From positions 62,001 through 126,000 of the forward strand of contig CAMTUU010000005.1 of NCBI GenBank assembly GCA_947085045.1: DNA of 64,000 nt. Direction: 5' to 3'. The notes below the pieces were generated by a model that worked only from the letters and a program-made list of their open reading frames with translations, was not told the DNA's origin and made no database searches. The DNA is from Pseudolysinimonas_A sp947085045. GTDB lineage: Bacteria; Actinomycetota; Actinomycetes; Actinomycetales; Microbacteriaceae. Position 1 is the stretch's first letter, and each line of letters starts with the position of its first letter. Below, one piece after another: positions 41,986-50,427 of this stretch. The position numbers were made by a program, and so were the translations under genes.

Positions 41986-42716
41986 CGACCGTGCTGACGT
42001 TGGAAGGCATCCGCAAGGCGTTCGACGACAACCGCGTGCTGAACGGGATCGACCTCGACCTCGCCGAGCACGAGGTCGTCGCGCTGATCGGACCGTCGGG
42101 CTCGGGCAAGTCGACGCTGCTGAAGACCATCAACCTCCTCGAGCCGATCGACGACGGCCGCATCCTGCTGCGCGACGAGGACATCAGCGACCCGCGCGTC
42201 GACGTCGATCGCACCCGCGCCCGGTTCGGCGTCGTGTTCCAGCACCTCAACCTGTTCCCGCACCTCTCGGTGCTCGACAACGTCACCCTGGCCGCGCGCA
42301 AGGTGCACCGCGTGGCGCGGGCCGAGGCGGAGGCTCGCGGCCTCGAACTGCTCGACCGGATCGGGCTCGCCGACAAGGCACGCGAGCATCCCGACCGCCT
42401 CTCCGGCGGTCAGCAGCAGCGTGCGGCGATCGTGCGCGCCGTGCTCACCGATCCCGAAGTGCTGCTGCTCGACGAGATCACCTCCGCGCTCGACCCGCTG
42501 CTCGTCGGCGACGTGCTCGAAATGGTGCGCGATCTCGCGGCCGAGGGCACCACCATCCTGATGGCGACGCACGAGATGGCGTTCGCGCGCGACGTCGCCC
42601 ACCGCGTGGTGTTCCTCGACGGCGGAGTGATCGTCGAGGAGGGCCCGCCGGCGCAGCTGTTCACCGCTCCGCGGGAGGCGCGCACCCGCGAGTTCCTGGC
42701 GCGCTTCTCGGCCTGA
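41982..42716 (+). CDS. Amino-acid ABC transporter ATPase
   Basis: A 244-residue ATPase: Walker A GPSGSGKST (about 35-43), Q-loop FQHLNLF, signature LSGGQQQR (about 143-150), Walker B VLLLDEIT and switch His in MATHEM. The Walker B Glu is present, followed by an isoleucine and Thr-Ser-Ala-Leu-Asp D-loop in slightly changed form. It matches the HisP/GlnQ group and completes the importer with the two upstream genes, with which it is translationally coupled. Confidence 0.95.
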   Translation: MTTVLTLEGIRKAFDDNRVLNGIDLDLAEHEVVALIGPSGSGKSTLLKTINLLEPIDDGRILLRDEDISDPRVDVDRTRARFGVVFQHLNLFPHLSVLDNVTLAARKVHRVARAEAEARGLELLDRIGLADKAREHPDRLSGGQQQRAAIVRAVLTDPEVLLLDEITSALDPLLVGDVLEMVRDLAAEGTTILMATHEMAFARDVAHRVVFLDGGVIVEEGPPAQLFTAPREARTREFLARFSA

Positions 42717-42769
42717 TCGACGCGACGGCCCGCTGTTCCCGCGCTTCCCGCTGGGGCAGGATGTCGGAC

Positions 42770-43213
42770 ATGCCGGTCTTCCGCACCACACTGCACCAGG
42801 TCGGCAACAACGTCGGCATCGTCGTGCCCGAGGAGATCGTCCTCGGGTTCGGGGTCGGCAAGCGCGTGCCGGTCGTCGTGAGCATCGACGGCAGCTACAG
42901 CTACCGCACCACGATCGCGTCGATGGGCGGCCGATCCATGATCTCGTTCAACGCCGAGACCCGCGCGGCGACCGGCCGCGGCGGCGGTGACGAGGTGGAG
43001 GTCGGGCTCGAGCACGACACCGCGCCGCGCACCGTCGAGATGCCCGCGGAACTCCGGGCCGCCCTCGGCGGGGATCCCGCGGCCGCGGCGGCGTGGGCGA
43101 GGCTGGCGCCGTCGCGTCAGAAGGAGTGGGCCCGGACGATCGCCGACGCGAAGAGCGACGACACGCGCGAGCGCCGCGTGTCGAAGGCCGCCGAGGCCCT
43201 GCGCGCCGAGTGA
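42770..43213 (+). CDS. DUF1905 plus YdeI/OmpD-associated (Omdd) domain protein
   Basis: A 147-residue cytoplasmic protein. Residues 1-75 fit DUF1905 (NVGIVVPEEIVLGFGVGKRVPVVVSIDGSY), and 80-147 fit the C-terminal helical YdeI/OmpD-associated domain (LAPSRQKEWARTIADAK then RRVSKAAEAL). Related proteins are linked in the literature to bacteriocin protection, but the mechanism is unclear. ATG 42770 is preceded by CAGGAT ending 7 nt upstream, suggesting a leaderless start; an in-frame ATG at 42761 is the alternative. No functional partner is adjacent. Confidence 0.8.
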   Translation: MPVFRTTLHQVGNNVGIVVPEEIVLGFGVGKRVPVVVSIDGSYSYRTTIASMGGRSMISFNAETRAATGRGGGDEVEVGLEHDTAPRTVEMPAELRAALGGDPAAAAAWARLAPSRQKEWARTIADAKSDDTRERRVSKAAEALRAE

Positions 43214-43223
43214 CTCCGAGGGG

Positions 43224-44585
43224 TCAGCGCCAGCTCTTCGGCCCGCGCGTGCCCGCGGCGTACGAGTCGAGCGGAACGCGCTCGGCGCGCCACGCGGCGA
43301 GCACGGGGGCGACGATGCGCCAGCACTGCTCGGCGATGTCGCCGCGTACCGAGAGCGTCGGGTCGCCGTCGAGCAGCTCGGCGAGCACCTCGCCGTAGGC
43401 GCTCAGTTCGCTCGGGCCGAACTCCGCGTCGAGCGTGTCCCACTCGAGATCGAACGGATCGTCGCGACCGTTGGTGACGAGGTCGAGCGACAGGGTCGCC
43501 GGTCGGATGCCGATGCGCAGCTGCGCCTGACGGCTGGGGCCCCCGAAGCCGGTCGGCAGGTGCGGCACGTCGCGGAAGGTGAAGACGACCTCCTGCCGCG
43601 GCTCGCCGATCGCCTTGCCGGAGCGCAGCACGAACGGCACGCCCGCCCAGCGCCAGTTGTCGATCGCGACGGTCAGCTCGGCGAGGGTCTCGGTGCCGCG
43701 CGCCTTGTCGACGCCGGACTCGCTCGCGTAGGCGGGGAGCTTCCGCCGACCGATCGTGCCCGCCGTGTAGCGGGCGCGGCGGCTCGCGGTGCCGTCCCTC
43801 TTCCAGGCCCGCGTCGCCCGCAACAGCTGCGCCATCGCGCCGCGGAGATCTTCGGAGTCGACGGTGGCCGGCGGCTCCATCGTCGCCAGCGCGAGGACGA
43901 GCAGCAGGTGGCTCTGGATCATGTCGACGAGTGCCCCGGCCTTGTCGTAGTAGCCCGCGCGGCCCTCCAGACCGAGATCCTCCTCGATCCGGATCTCGAC
44001 GTGCGCGACGTTCTGCGCCGACAGCAGCGGCTCGAAGATGCGGTTGGCGAAGCGCAGCCCGAGCAGGTTGATGACCGTCGACTTGCCGAGGAAATGGTCG
44101 ACCCGGAACACCTGCTCCTCGGGCACCAGTCTCTGCAGCAGCCGGTTGAGCGACTGCGCCGACGTGAGGTCGGTGCCGAACGGCTTCTCGATCGCGAGCA
44201 CGATCCCGTCGGGCAGGGTCATCGTCGCCAGGGTTCGGCAGGCGAGCACCGTCACGGCCGGCGGCAGGGCGAAGTAGAGCGCGACGCGTCCGGTCGCCGT
44301 GGCGAGCACACGGCCGAGTGCCTCCGGGTCCGTGACGTCGGCCCGCAGGTACATCGACGACTCGAGCACCTCGTCGATGCGACGGCCGCCGACGCCGGAG
44401 AAAGCCTTGCCGACACGGCGCTTCCAGGCGGCGTCGGTCATCGGGTCGCGGTCGACGCCGATGAGACGGATGTCGCTGCCGCGGCTCGAGGCGAGCAACG
44501 ACGCGAGTCCGGGCAGCAGCAGCCGCGAGGTGAGGTCTCCCCCGGCACCGAGGATGACGAGGGTCGAGATCGCGGAAGAGGCCAC
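43224..44585 (-). CDS. Divergent glucose-6-phosphate dehydrogenase
   Basis: A 453-residue member of the G6PD family, shorter than the usual 490-510. The cofactor motif is GAGGDLTSR (about 13-21), EKPFG is present near 133-137, and the active-site helix reads RVDHFLGKSTV instead of the canonical RIDHYLGKETV, so the His and Lys remain but the following Glu is Ser. The neighbouring genes lack opcA, tal, tkt and gnd, which normally accompany actinobacterial zwf. The GTG at 44585 lies 6 nt after TACGGT. This looks like a second, specialised paralog whose sugar-phosphate substrate may differ. Confidence 0.85.
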   Translation of the reverse strand: MASSAISTLVILGAGGDLTSRLLLPGLASLLASSRGSDIRLIGVDRDPMTDAAWKRRVGKAFSGVGGRRIDEVLESSMYLRADVTDPEALGRVLATATGRVALYFALPPAVTVLACRTLATMTLPDGIVLAIEKPFGTDLTSAQSLNRLLQRLVPEEQVFRVDHFLGKSTVINLLGLRFANRIFEPLLSAQNVAHVEIRIEEDLGLEGRAGYYDKAGALVDMIQSHLLLVLALATMEPPATVDSEDLRGAMAQLLRATRAWKRDGTASRRARYTAGTIGRRKLPAYASESGVDKARGTETLAELTVAIDNWRWAGVPFVLRSGKAIGEPRQEVVFTFRDVPHLPTGFGGPSRQAQLRIGIRPATLSLDLVTNGRDDPFDLEWDTLDAEFGPSELSAYGEVLAELLDGDPTLSVRGDIAEQCWRIVAPVLAAWRAERVPLDSYAAGTRGPKSWR

Positions 44586-44602
44586 GGGTCGACCGTACCC
44601 GG

Positions 44603-45718
44603 CTAACCGTTGAGGCCGGAGATGAACCCGGCGATCGCTGCGCCGAATCCGATCAGCAGCGGCAGGACGACCGCGAGGACGACCACGACCACTACCGCCG
44701 TCGGGAAGCGCCGCCGCAGCCGCTGTCCGGGCGGCGCGACGACGTTCGCCGCGAACCCCGCGGGTAGGCCGCCGGGTGTCGTCGCCTTCTCGTCCCGGTA
44801 GCGACGGGTCTGCTTGAGCGCCTTCGCACCGACGACGTCGATGATGCGGAACAGCCGGTCGAGGAGGCGCGGATCGTCCATCCGGAATGCGCGGGGCGAG
44901 TAGACGAACATCCAGTCGTCGATGATCTCGACGTCGAACGGCGCGACGTTGTCGATGCACAGCGCCATCAGGTCGGGCGTGAAGACGTAGAGCGCATCCG
45001 TCTCGTATTCGCGGGGGCAGTAGAGCGTGAACCAGCGGTCGAAGTCGCCCTCGAGTGGCAGCACCTGGCTGCGGTCGAACAGCCCGGCCAGACCCGGCGA
45101 CGCCCACGAGTTGTTCTGCAGCGAGTCGAGCAGCATGTGCGGCAGGCGCCGCTCCAGGCTGAGCGCGAGGAAGCCCCAGATGTAGGTCGTCGACGACTTG
45201 CCGTTGCTGACGACGTACTGGAAGTTGCCGACGTCGAAGAACCGGCCCTCCGTCGAGCGGAAGTGGTCGATCGCCCGGCGGCTGCCCCCGGTGCGGAAGA
45301 TCGCCCCCGGATAGTTCGGGTCCGGGTCGGCCGGCGAGAAGGCCAGCCGATTGCTGCGCGCGAACCAGTCGAGGCGCAGCCAGCGCTCCCAGCGACGTTC
45401 GCTGGGAGCGATCCTGGTGAGCCCCCAGATGCTCAGCGCGACGAATCCGAGGCAGAAGATGCCGATCGCGAGGGCGAATCCGGCGAGAACCGCCGCACCC
45501 GAGTCGGGGTTCCCGAGGCCCCCGACGCCACCCACGACGAGCACGACGCCGAAAACCGCGAACAGCAGCACCATCGGCACGAGGAGCACGTAGAGCATCA
45601 CGGTGCGCGCGACGCCGTCGCTCGCCCACGGGTGGTTCGCCGCCTGCGCCGCCCGCTTCCACTGCTGGATCTCCTGCGGGGCCAGCGGCGCGGTGAACGC
45701 CGTCCAGTCGAGCGCCAT
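44603..45718 (-). CDS. Membrane protein of unknown function
   Basis: A 371-residue protein with two close membrane segments near residues 38-66 and 78-100 and a third at the C-terminus (about 340-362), so most of the chain (105-335) is one cytoplasmic domain. That domain contains NFQYVVSNGKSSTTYIWGFLAL and RWFTLYCPREYETDALYVFTPD, which resemble the actinobacterial DUF3137-like group. The N-terminal helix has QQWKRAAQAANHPWAS. It starts with the last base of the upstream phosphorylase stop codon (TGATG). Function unknown. Confidence 0.75.
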   Translation of the reverse strand: MALDWTAFTAPLAPQEIQQWKRAAQAANHPWASDGVARTVMLYVLLVPMVLLFAVFGVVLVVGGVGGLGNPDSGAAVLAGFALAIGIFCLGFVALSIWGLTRIAPSERRWERWLRLDWFARSNRLAFSPADPDPNYPGAIFRTGGSRRAIDHFRSTEGRFFDVGNFQYVVSNGKSSTTYIWGFLALSLERRLPHMLLDSLQNNSWASPGLAGLFDRSQVLPLEGDFDRWFTLYCPREYETDALYVFTPDLMALCIDNVAPFDVEIIDDWMFVYSPRAFRMDDPRLLDRLFRIIDVVGAKALKQTRRYRDEKATTPGGLPAGFAANVVAPPGQRLRRRFPTAVVVVVVLAVVLPLLIGFGAAIAGFISGLNG

Positions 45719-46437
45719 CAGGACCTCCCCGCCTCGCCGGTCAGCCCGGCCGCGAGCGCGAGGCGGGCGGCCGTGCCGAATCCGGTCTCCCGCTCCTCGG
45801 ACGACAGGCTCTCGCCCGTGATCACGTCATCGGTCACGGTCACCAGAGCGAGCGTCTCGATGCCCTCCCGGGCGCCGATCGCGTACAGCGTCGCGGCCTC
45901 CATCTCGACGGCGAGGGTGCCGAATCGGGCCAGGCGGGTCGCCGGCTCCTCGGCGTAGAACGTGTCGCTGGAGAAGATCGCCCCGACCCGCAACGGCACC
46001 TCGTCGCGCTCAGCCGCCTCGACGGCGGCGCGCAGCAGCGGGAAGGCCGGCGCCGCGCCGAGCGAGACGCCGGGCGCCCAGTGCGCCGTGATCGCCGAGT
46101 CGGTGTGCGCCACCGAGCCGGCGACGACGGTGCCCAGCGGCATCCCGGGCTGGATCCCGCCGGCGGTGCCGACCCGGATGATGCGAGTCACCCCGTAGAA
46201 CCGGGCGAGCTCGGTCGCGTAGATCGCGAGCGAGGGGCCGCCCATGCCGGAGGCGAGCACCGAGACCGGCCGACCGGCGTGCGACCCGGTGTAGCCGAGG
46301 ATGCCGCGCACCTCCGTCACGAGGCGGGCGTCGTCGAAGAACTCCTCGGCGATCCGGCGCGCGCGGCGCGGGTCGCCCGGCATGAGCACGAGGGGTGCGA
46401 AGTCCCCCGGATCGGCGGAGATATGGGGAGTGGCCAT
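45718..46437 (-). CDS. DeoD-type purine-nucleoside/uridine phosphorylase
   Basis: A 239-residue nucleoside phosphorylase of the NP-I (hexameric PNP) type. Family motifs are LMPGDPRRARRIAE (about 18-31), GTAGGI (about 90-95) and VEMEAATLYAIG (about 174-185), the last supplying the ribose-binding Met and Glu. It would phosphorolyse purine nucleosides in salvage. A TAGTTT -10 box ends 7 nt before the ATG and overlaps the upstream gene's stop codon. It runs into the membrane-protein gene with a one-base overlap. Confidence 0.93.
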   Translation of the reverse strand: MATPHISADPGDFAPLVLMPGDPRRARRIAEEFFDDARLVTEVRGILGYTGSHAGRPVSVLASGMGGPSLAIYATELARFYGVTRIIRVGTAGGIQPGMPLGTVVAGSVAHTDSAITAHWAPGVSLGAAPAFPLLRAAVEAAERDEVPLRVGAIFSSDTFYAEEPATRLARFGTLAVEMEAATLYAIGAREGIETLALVTVTDDVITGESLSSEERETGFGTAARLALAAGLTGEAGRS

Positions 46438-46447
46438 AGGTCCAAAA

Positions 46448-47491
46448 CTAGCCCCGAGCCGACAGCACCCGATCCTTCTCCGTACCGGCGGCGTCGTTCT
46501 TCTTGCCGGCGCGCGACCCGGCGAGCTTCGCCCGGATGTGGTCGCCGACGGTGATCGGCTCCGGGTAGCGGTTCGGATGCTCGGCGTCGATGAGGTGCGG
46601 CATCGTCGCGATGAGCGCGTCGATGTCGCCGTCGTGGAAGTAGGCGGCGCTGCGGCGGCGCTCGATCGTGCCGTCGACGATCGGAGGTTTCACCCGGTGG
46701 AGGGTCGACATCCATCGGTCGTTGGTCCAGCGGCCGGTGACGTCGCCGAGGTTGATGAGCAGCGCGTCGTCGGCGGGGTTGACGTCGTTCCAGGAGCCGT
46801 CGGCGCCGAGCACCTGGAGTCCCTTCACCTGGTCGGCCCAGAGAACCGTGACGATGCCGTAGTCGGTGTGCTCGCCCATGCCGATGAGGTCGCCGTCGAG
46901 GCGGATACCGGTGCCGGGGGGCAGCGCGTAGTTGTTCATCCGCATCACGTCGAGCGAGTGGCCGGTGTAGGCGTCGTAGAAGCCCTGAGGCAGTCCGAGC
47001 GCGTCGGCGAAGATGACGGTCATGGTCTCGGCGACCCGTTTGGCCTCGACGAAGTACGCCTGGACGTTCTCGCGGAACCCCTCGATGTCGGGCCAGGTGT
47101 TCTCGGGGTAGTCGTCATCGGGCAGGTCGACGCCCGGGTAGTCCGACTTCGCGGCGCCGACGTTGAACGCCTCGAAGAAGTCGTTCATGCGGTTGGCGCT
47201 CTCGACGCCGAGGCTCAGGCTGAGGGACTCCGACTTCGGCGGCGAGTACCCGCGGTTGATCTTCGGGGGCGTCTTGTAGGTCTTCTTCGTCTCGAGATCG
47301 AGGGCGAAGAAGGCATCCATCGCCTCGGTCAGCCCGGCGATCGTCGCGTCCGGGATGCCGTGGCCGAGGATCTGCATGAAGCCGACCGTGCGGCACGCCT
47401 CGTCGATCGCCCGCGCGACGGCGGCCCTCTCGTCGGCGGTGCCGTTGGTGACGTAGGGGGTGATGTCGATCGAGGGGACACTGAAGGCCAT
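46448..47491 (-). CDS. 2-oxoglutarate/Fe(II)-dependent oxygenase, isopenicillin-N-synthase-like
   Basis: A 347-residue oxygenase of the IPNS-like family. The iron triad is H208, D210 (GEHTDYG) and H265 (STLHRV), and the oxoglutarate-binding Arg and Ser are R279 and S281. The N-terminal DIOX_N part (PSIDITPYV) is complete. Bacterial members hydroxylate small molecules or degrade ethylene-like or flavonoid substrates; none can be assigned. ATG 47491 lies 5 nt after TACCGT; a longer frame to 47506 is not supported. It is divergent from the small membrane-protein gene. Confidence 0.92.
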   Translation of the reverse strand: MAFSVPSIDITPYVTNGTADERAAVARAIDEACRTVGFMQILGHGIPDATIAGLTEAMDAFFALDLETKKTYKTPPKINRGYSPPKSESLSLSLGVESANRMNDFFEAFNVGAAKSDYPGVDLPDDDYPENTWPDIEGFRENVQAYFVEAKRVAETMTVIFADALGLPQGFYDAYTGHSLDVMRMNNYALPPGTGIRLDGDLIGMGEHTDYGIVTVLWADQVKGLQVLGADGSWNDVNPADDALLINLGDVTGRWTNDRWMSTLHRVKPPIVDGTIERRRSAAYFHDGDIDALIATMPHLIDAEHPNRYPEPITVGDHIRAKLAGSRAGKKNDAAGTEKDRVLSARG

Positions 47492-47496
47492 GCGCC

Positions 47497-47538
47497 ACGG
47501 TAACAAGCGTCGATTTCGGTAGCGTTACGCGCTACCGT
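47497..47538. promoter_or_regulatory. Back-to-back leaderless promoters with an inverted GCGCTACCG motif
   Basis: Minus-strand TACCGT (47497-47502) ends 5 nt before ATG 47491. Plus-strand TACCGT (47533-47538) ends 7 nt before ATG 47546. Between them is the near-palindrome CGGTAGCG-TTACGC-GCTACCG (47518-47537), a possible operator common to both genes. Confidence 0.5.
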
Positions 47539-47545
47539 GACCGGC

Positions 47546-47935
47546 ATGACCCAGGATGCGGTGCCGACGCCGCCTGCCGCCCCCGTTCGCCGCCCGAAGA
47601 ACAAGCCCGGGATCGCGGCCCTCATCCTCACCGTCCTCGCCGCGATCGCGCCGCTCGTGGTGGTGATCGTGGTGTGGATCCTGGGCCTCACAGAATACCC
47701 CGACGACTTCGACAACGCAGTGTACGTCGGCTTCCTCGGCGGATTCGTCTTCTTCTTCGGCACCATCGCGCTGCTCTCGCCGCTGTCGTTCGTCGGCCTG
47801 GTGCTCGGGATCGTCAGCATGTGGCGCCCCGGCAGCAAGGCGCCGGGCATCGTCGCGATCATCCTCGGCGTCATCGGGTCGATCGGCCTGTTCGGCTTCC
47901 CCTTCGTGCTCGGGGAAGTCGTCCCGGGCCTCTGA
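47546..47935 (+). CDS. Small DUF4190-like membrane protein
   Basis: A 129-residue protein with a Pro-rich, basic 20-residue N-terminus and three hydrophobic segments (about 23-45, 62-85, 98-120) joined by short loops. The GIAALILTVLAAIAPL and VLGIVSMWRPGSKAPGIVAIILGVIG segments have the Gly-rich repeat pattern of DUF4190/DUF4352-like actinobacterial membrane proteins. The ATG at 47546 fits a leaderless start; GTG 47537 lies within the -10 box. Function unknown. Confidence 0.72.
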   Translation: MTQDAVPTPPAAPVRRPKNKPGIAALILTVLAAIAPLVVVIVVWILGLTEYPDDFDNAVYVGFLGGFVFFFGTIALLSPLSFVGLVLGIVSMWRPGSKAPGIVAIILGVIGSIGLFGFPFVLGEVVPGL

Positions 47936-47949
47936 GGCGCGAGCCGCCA

Positions 47950-47968
47950 CCGAGCCGCTGCGGCTCGG
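47950..47968 (+). terminator. GC hairpin after the small membrane-protein gene
   Basis: CCGAGCCG-CTG-CGGCTCGG, an 8-bp perfect stem with a 3-nt loop, starts 14 bp after the stop codon. No T-run follows directly. Confidence 0.5.
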
Positions 47969-47976
47969 GCCGCCCT

Positions 47977-47993
47977 TTCGGGTGCCACCCGAA
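47977..47993 (+). terminator. Second tandem hairpin upstream of the helicase gene
   Basis: TTCGGGT-GCC-ACCCGAA is a perfect 7-bp stem directly after the first hairpin. Two tandem hairpins make a bidirectional or reinforced stop likely. The remaining 110 bp to the helicase start hold no other feature I recognise. Confidence 0.45.
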
Positions 47994-48106
47994 GACGCGC
48001 TACCCGGCGATTCCCCGAGTCGTCACACTGGCTGCAGGAGCCGTCCCGGCCGGAGAGGGGCATCGACGGCTCCGATGGTTTCGGGGACCGATTCGGGGGG
48101 ATCAGG

Positions 48107-50188
48107 GTGGTTGCGGGAGACTCCGCCGCGCGGGCGGCCGCGCAGCGAGACCTCATCGACGAGCACGCCCGCCGCGCCGGGATCGCCCGGCAGATGGCCC
48201 GCAGCTTCGAGGCCGCGGCGCGCAGCGAGAAACGCCTCGCCCGCACCCTGATCGAGCTGGAGCCGCTCGGCTACACCCTGCTTGCCGACCGCAAGCGGCC
48301 CGGCTCGGCGCGCGGCAACGTCGACTTGGTGCTCGTCGGCCCCGGCGGCGTCGTGCTGGTCGACGCGAAGGCGTGGCACCGGGTCACGATCACGAGCGGA
48401 CGGGTCTGGCGGGGCGGCGACGACGCGACCCCCGAGATCGAACGGCTCGCCGACCTGCTGCACCTGACGCAGGGCGAACTCGCCGAGGTCGGTCTCGCGC
48501 CGGGCGAGGTGCGGGCCCTCGTCGCCTTCACCGGCATCGACCTGCCGCGCACCGACCTGTTCGGGCTGACCCTCCTCGGCGACGTCGAGGCGGTCACCGA
48601 GATCGCGGGTCTCGGTACCCGGCTCTCACCCGCGCGGGTCGCCGAGGTGCGCGGCGCCCTCGAGCACCTCTTCCCGCCGCTCACCACGGGACCGCTGACG
48701 ATCCCGGTGAGGTCGCTTCCGGAGCCCGTCGAGCCCATCGACGTCGACCCCGTGACCTTGCGCGCCGAAGACATCCAGGACGCCCTTTTCGACGGACTGC
48801 GCCGCGCGCCGATCGAGGAATGGATGGCGTTCCTCGACCCCGGTCAGGCCAGGCTGGTGCGACGGTCGTTCTCGGGTCCGTCGCGCATCCGCGGAGCCGC
48901 CGGCACGGGCAAGACCGTCGTCGCGCTGCATCGCGCCGCTCACCTCGCGCGGGTCACCGGCGGCCCGGTGCTGGTCACGACGTTCGTGACCACACTCCCC
49001 CGGGTGCTCGAATCCCTGCTGCACCGTCTCGCGCCCGACGTGGCCGGACGGGTCGAGTTCCGCAGCGTCCACGGGTTCGCCGCCGAGGTGCTCGCGGCAC
49101 GCGGAACGCAGTTCGACGTCCAGCCCGAGCTCGCCTCCCGGATCTTCGACGAGGTGTGGCGCACGCAGGGTGTCGACGGGCCGCTCGGCGCGATCGACCC
49201 CGCCGCGACCTATTGGTACGAGGAGGTCTCCGCGGTGCTCAAGGGCCGCGGGCTGACCCGCTTCGAGCAGTACGCGGGCCTCGCCCGGCACGGCCGGCGC
49301 CGCCCGCTCACGGTGGAACAGCGGGTCGCGGTCTGGGCGCTCTACGTCGCGTACGAGTCCGCGCTGCGCGCCCGCGGGGTCGCCGATCGGCAGGACCTCA
49401 TCCTCGAGGCCGAGGCGTCGCTGCGCGAGAAGCCGATCGATCACTACCGGGCCGTCATCGTCGACGAGGTGCAGGATCTGTCGCCGGTCGCGATCCGCAT
49501 GCTGCACGCGCTGGTCGGCGACATCCCCGACGGTCTCAACCTCGTCGGCGACAGGCAGCAGACGATCTCGCCCGGCGGCTCGACGCTCGCCGAAGCGGGC
49601 GTCTCCATCTCGGGTCGTTCGGCGGTGCTCACCACGAACCACCGCAACACGGCCGAGATCGCCGACTTCGCAGCGCTCCTCGTGCGCGAAGACCGGCACG
49701 TCGACATCGAGGGCGCCCTGACCACCTCGGATGCCGCGCAGACCCCGCGCCGCGGCCCGCGACCGGTGCACACCGTCTTCCCATCGCGCGCCGTGCACGA
49801 CAGGTCGCTCGTGGAGCGGGTGCGGCGGATCGTCGCCGACGCCGAGGGGTCGGATCGCGGCGTGCGGCTCGGCGACATCGGGGTGCTCGCGCTCCACGCC
49901 TGGCACGCGACGGAGGCGGCGGAGGCGCTCGAGGAGGCCGGCATCCCGACCCTCGACCTCGCCGACTACGACGGCACGCCGGTCGATGCGGTGAAGGTGG
50001 GCACCATCCAGCGCGCCAAAGGCTTGGAGTTCGCCGAGGTGCTCGTCGTGCGCACGCCGCCCTATCTCCTGCAGGAGAGCCTTCCGACGCTGGACGACGC
50101 GGCGGAGGAGCGCACGACGCTGCAACGGCGGGAGCTGTTCGTCGGCATGACCCGGGCCCGCGACGGGCTGTGGGTCGGGGTCGCCTGA
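48107..50188 (+). CDS. NERD-nuclease plus UvrD/Rep-type SF1 helicase fusion
   Basis: A 693-residue two-part enzyme. The N-terminal NERD domain (about 35-165) has the nuclease-fold residues E41, D73 (GNVDLVLVG) and D86-x-K88 (VDAK). The helicase part has Walker A GAAGTGKT (263-270), DEVQD (453-457), VGDRQQTI (about 477-484), a motif V-like TIQRAKGLEF and motif VI FVGMTRARDGLWV. Such fusions probably process or degrade aberrant DNA; some related NERD proteins have been tied to phage defence. GTG 48107 follows GGGGGGAT. It stands alone, with no partner genes on either side. Confidence 0.88.
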   Translation: MVAGDSAARAAAQRDLIDEHARRAGIARQMARSFEAAARSEKRLARTLIELEPLGYTLLADRKRPGSARGNVDLVLVGPGGVVLVDAKAWHRVTITSGRVWRGGDDATPEIERLADLLHLTQGELAEVGLAPGEVRALVAFTGIDLPRTDLFGLTLLGDVEAVTEIAGLGTRLSPARVAEVRGALEHLFPPLTTGPLTIPVRSLPEPVEPIDVDPVTLRAEDIQDALFDGLRRAPIEEWMAFLDPGQARLVRRSFSGPSRIRGAAGTGKTVVALHRAAHLARVTGGPVLVTTFVTTLPRVLESLLHRLAPDVAGRVEFRSVHGFAAEVLAARGTQFDVQPELASRIFDEVWRTQGVDGPLGAIDPAATYWYEEVSAVLKGRGLTRFEQYAGLARHGRRRPLTVEQRVAVWALYVAYESALRARGVADRQDLILEAEASLREKPIDHYRAVIVDEVQDLSPVAIRMLHALVGDIPDGLNLVGDRQQTISPGGSTLAEAGVSISGRSAVLTTNHRNTAEIADFAALLVREDRHVDIEGALTTSDAAQTPRRGPRPVHTVFPSRAVHDRSLVERVRRIVADAEGSDRGVRLGDIGVLALHAWHATEAAEALEEAGIPTLDLADYDGTPVDAVKVGTIQRAKGLEFAEVLVVRTPPYLLQESLPTLDDAAEERTTLQRRELFVGMTRARDGLWVGVA

Positions 50189-50277
50189 CCCGTCGCGTCC
50201 GCGCCTCCGTCGTGCGCACGGACGTTCCGGCCGAGACCGGCGGCGCCCCCCGAGGAAGCGGTGTCCAGCGGGGAAGC

Positions 50278-50319
50278 GGTGCCCGCCGCGGCGGATCAGG
50301 GAATGCGGCGGCGGGCACC
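50278..50319. terminator. Strong hairpin between helicase and ribokinase genes
   Basis: GGTGCCCGCCGC (50278-50289) pairs perfectly with 50308-50319 around an 18-nt loop, giving a 12-bp GC stem. It lies between two convergent genes and could stop transcripts from both sides. The preceding bases repeat GGAAGCGGTG twice within 25 bp. The rest of this 240-bp gap shows no gene. Confidence 0.55.
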
Positions 50320-50427
50320 TGACCGACCCGCGCATCAGATCGCGAGAACGGCTGATCCGAGTGTTGCACGTCAGTCTGTGAGCTGATGAATCCGTCCCCC
50401 GGGCCGAGGGACGACAGAACCGGCGGT

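Noticed and set aside
43224..45718. opcA (G6PD assembly protein) next to the G6PD-like gene
   Set aside because: The neighbour at 44603 is a three-helix membrane protein with no OpcA similarity that I can see.
48626..50335. Long minus-strand frame opposite the NERD helicase (569 codons)
   Set aside because: Same composition bias, no motif, fully covered by a gene with intact helicase motifs.
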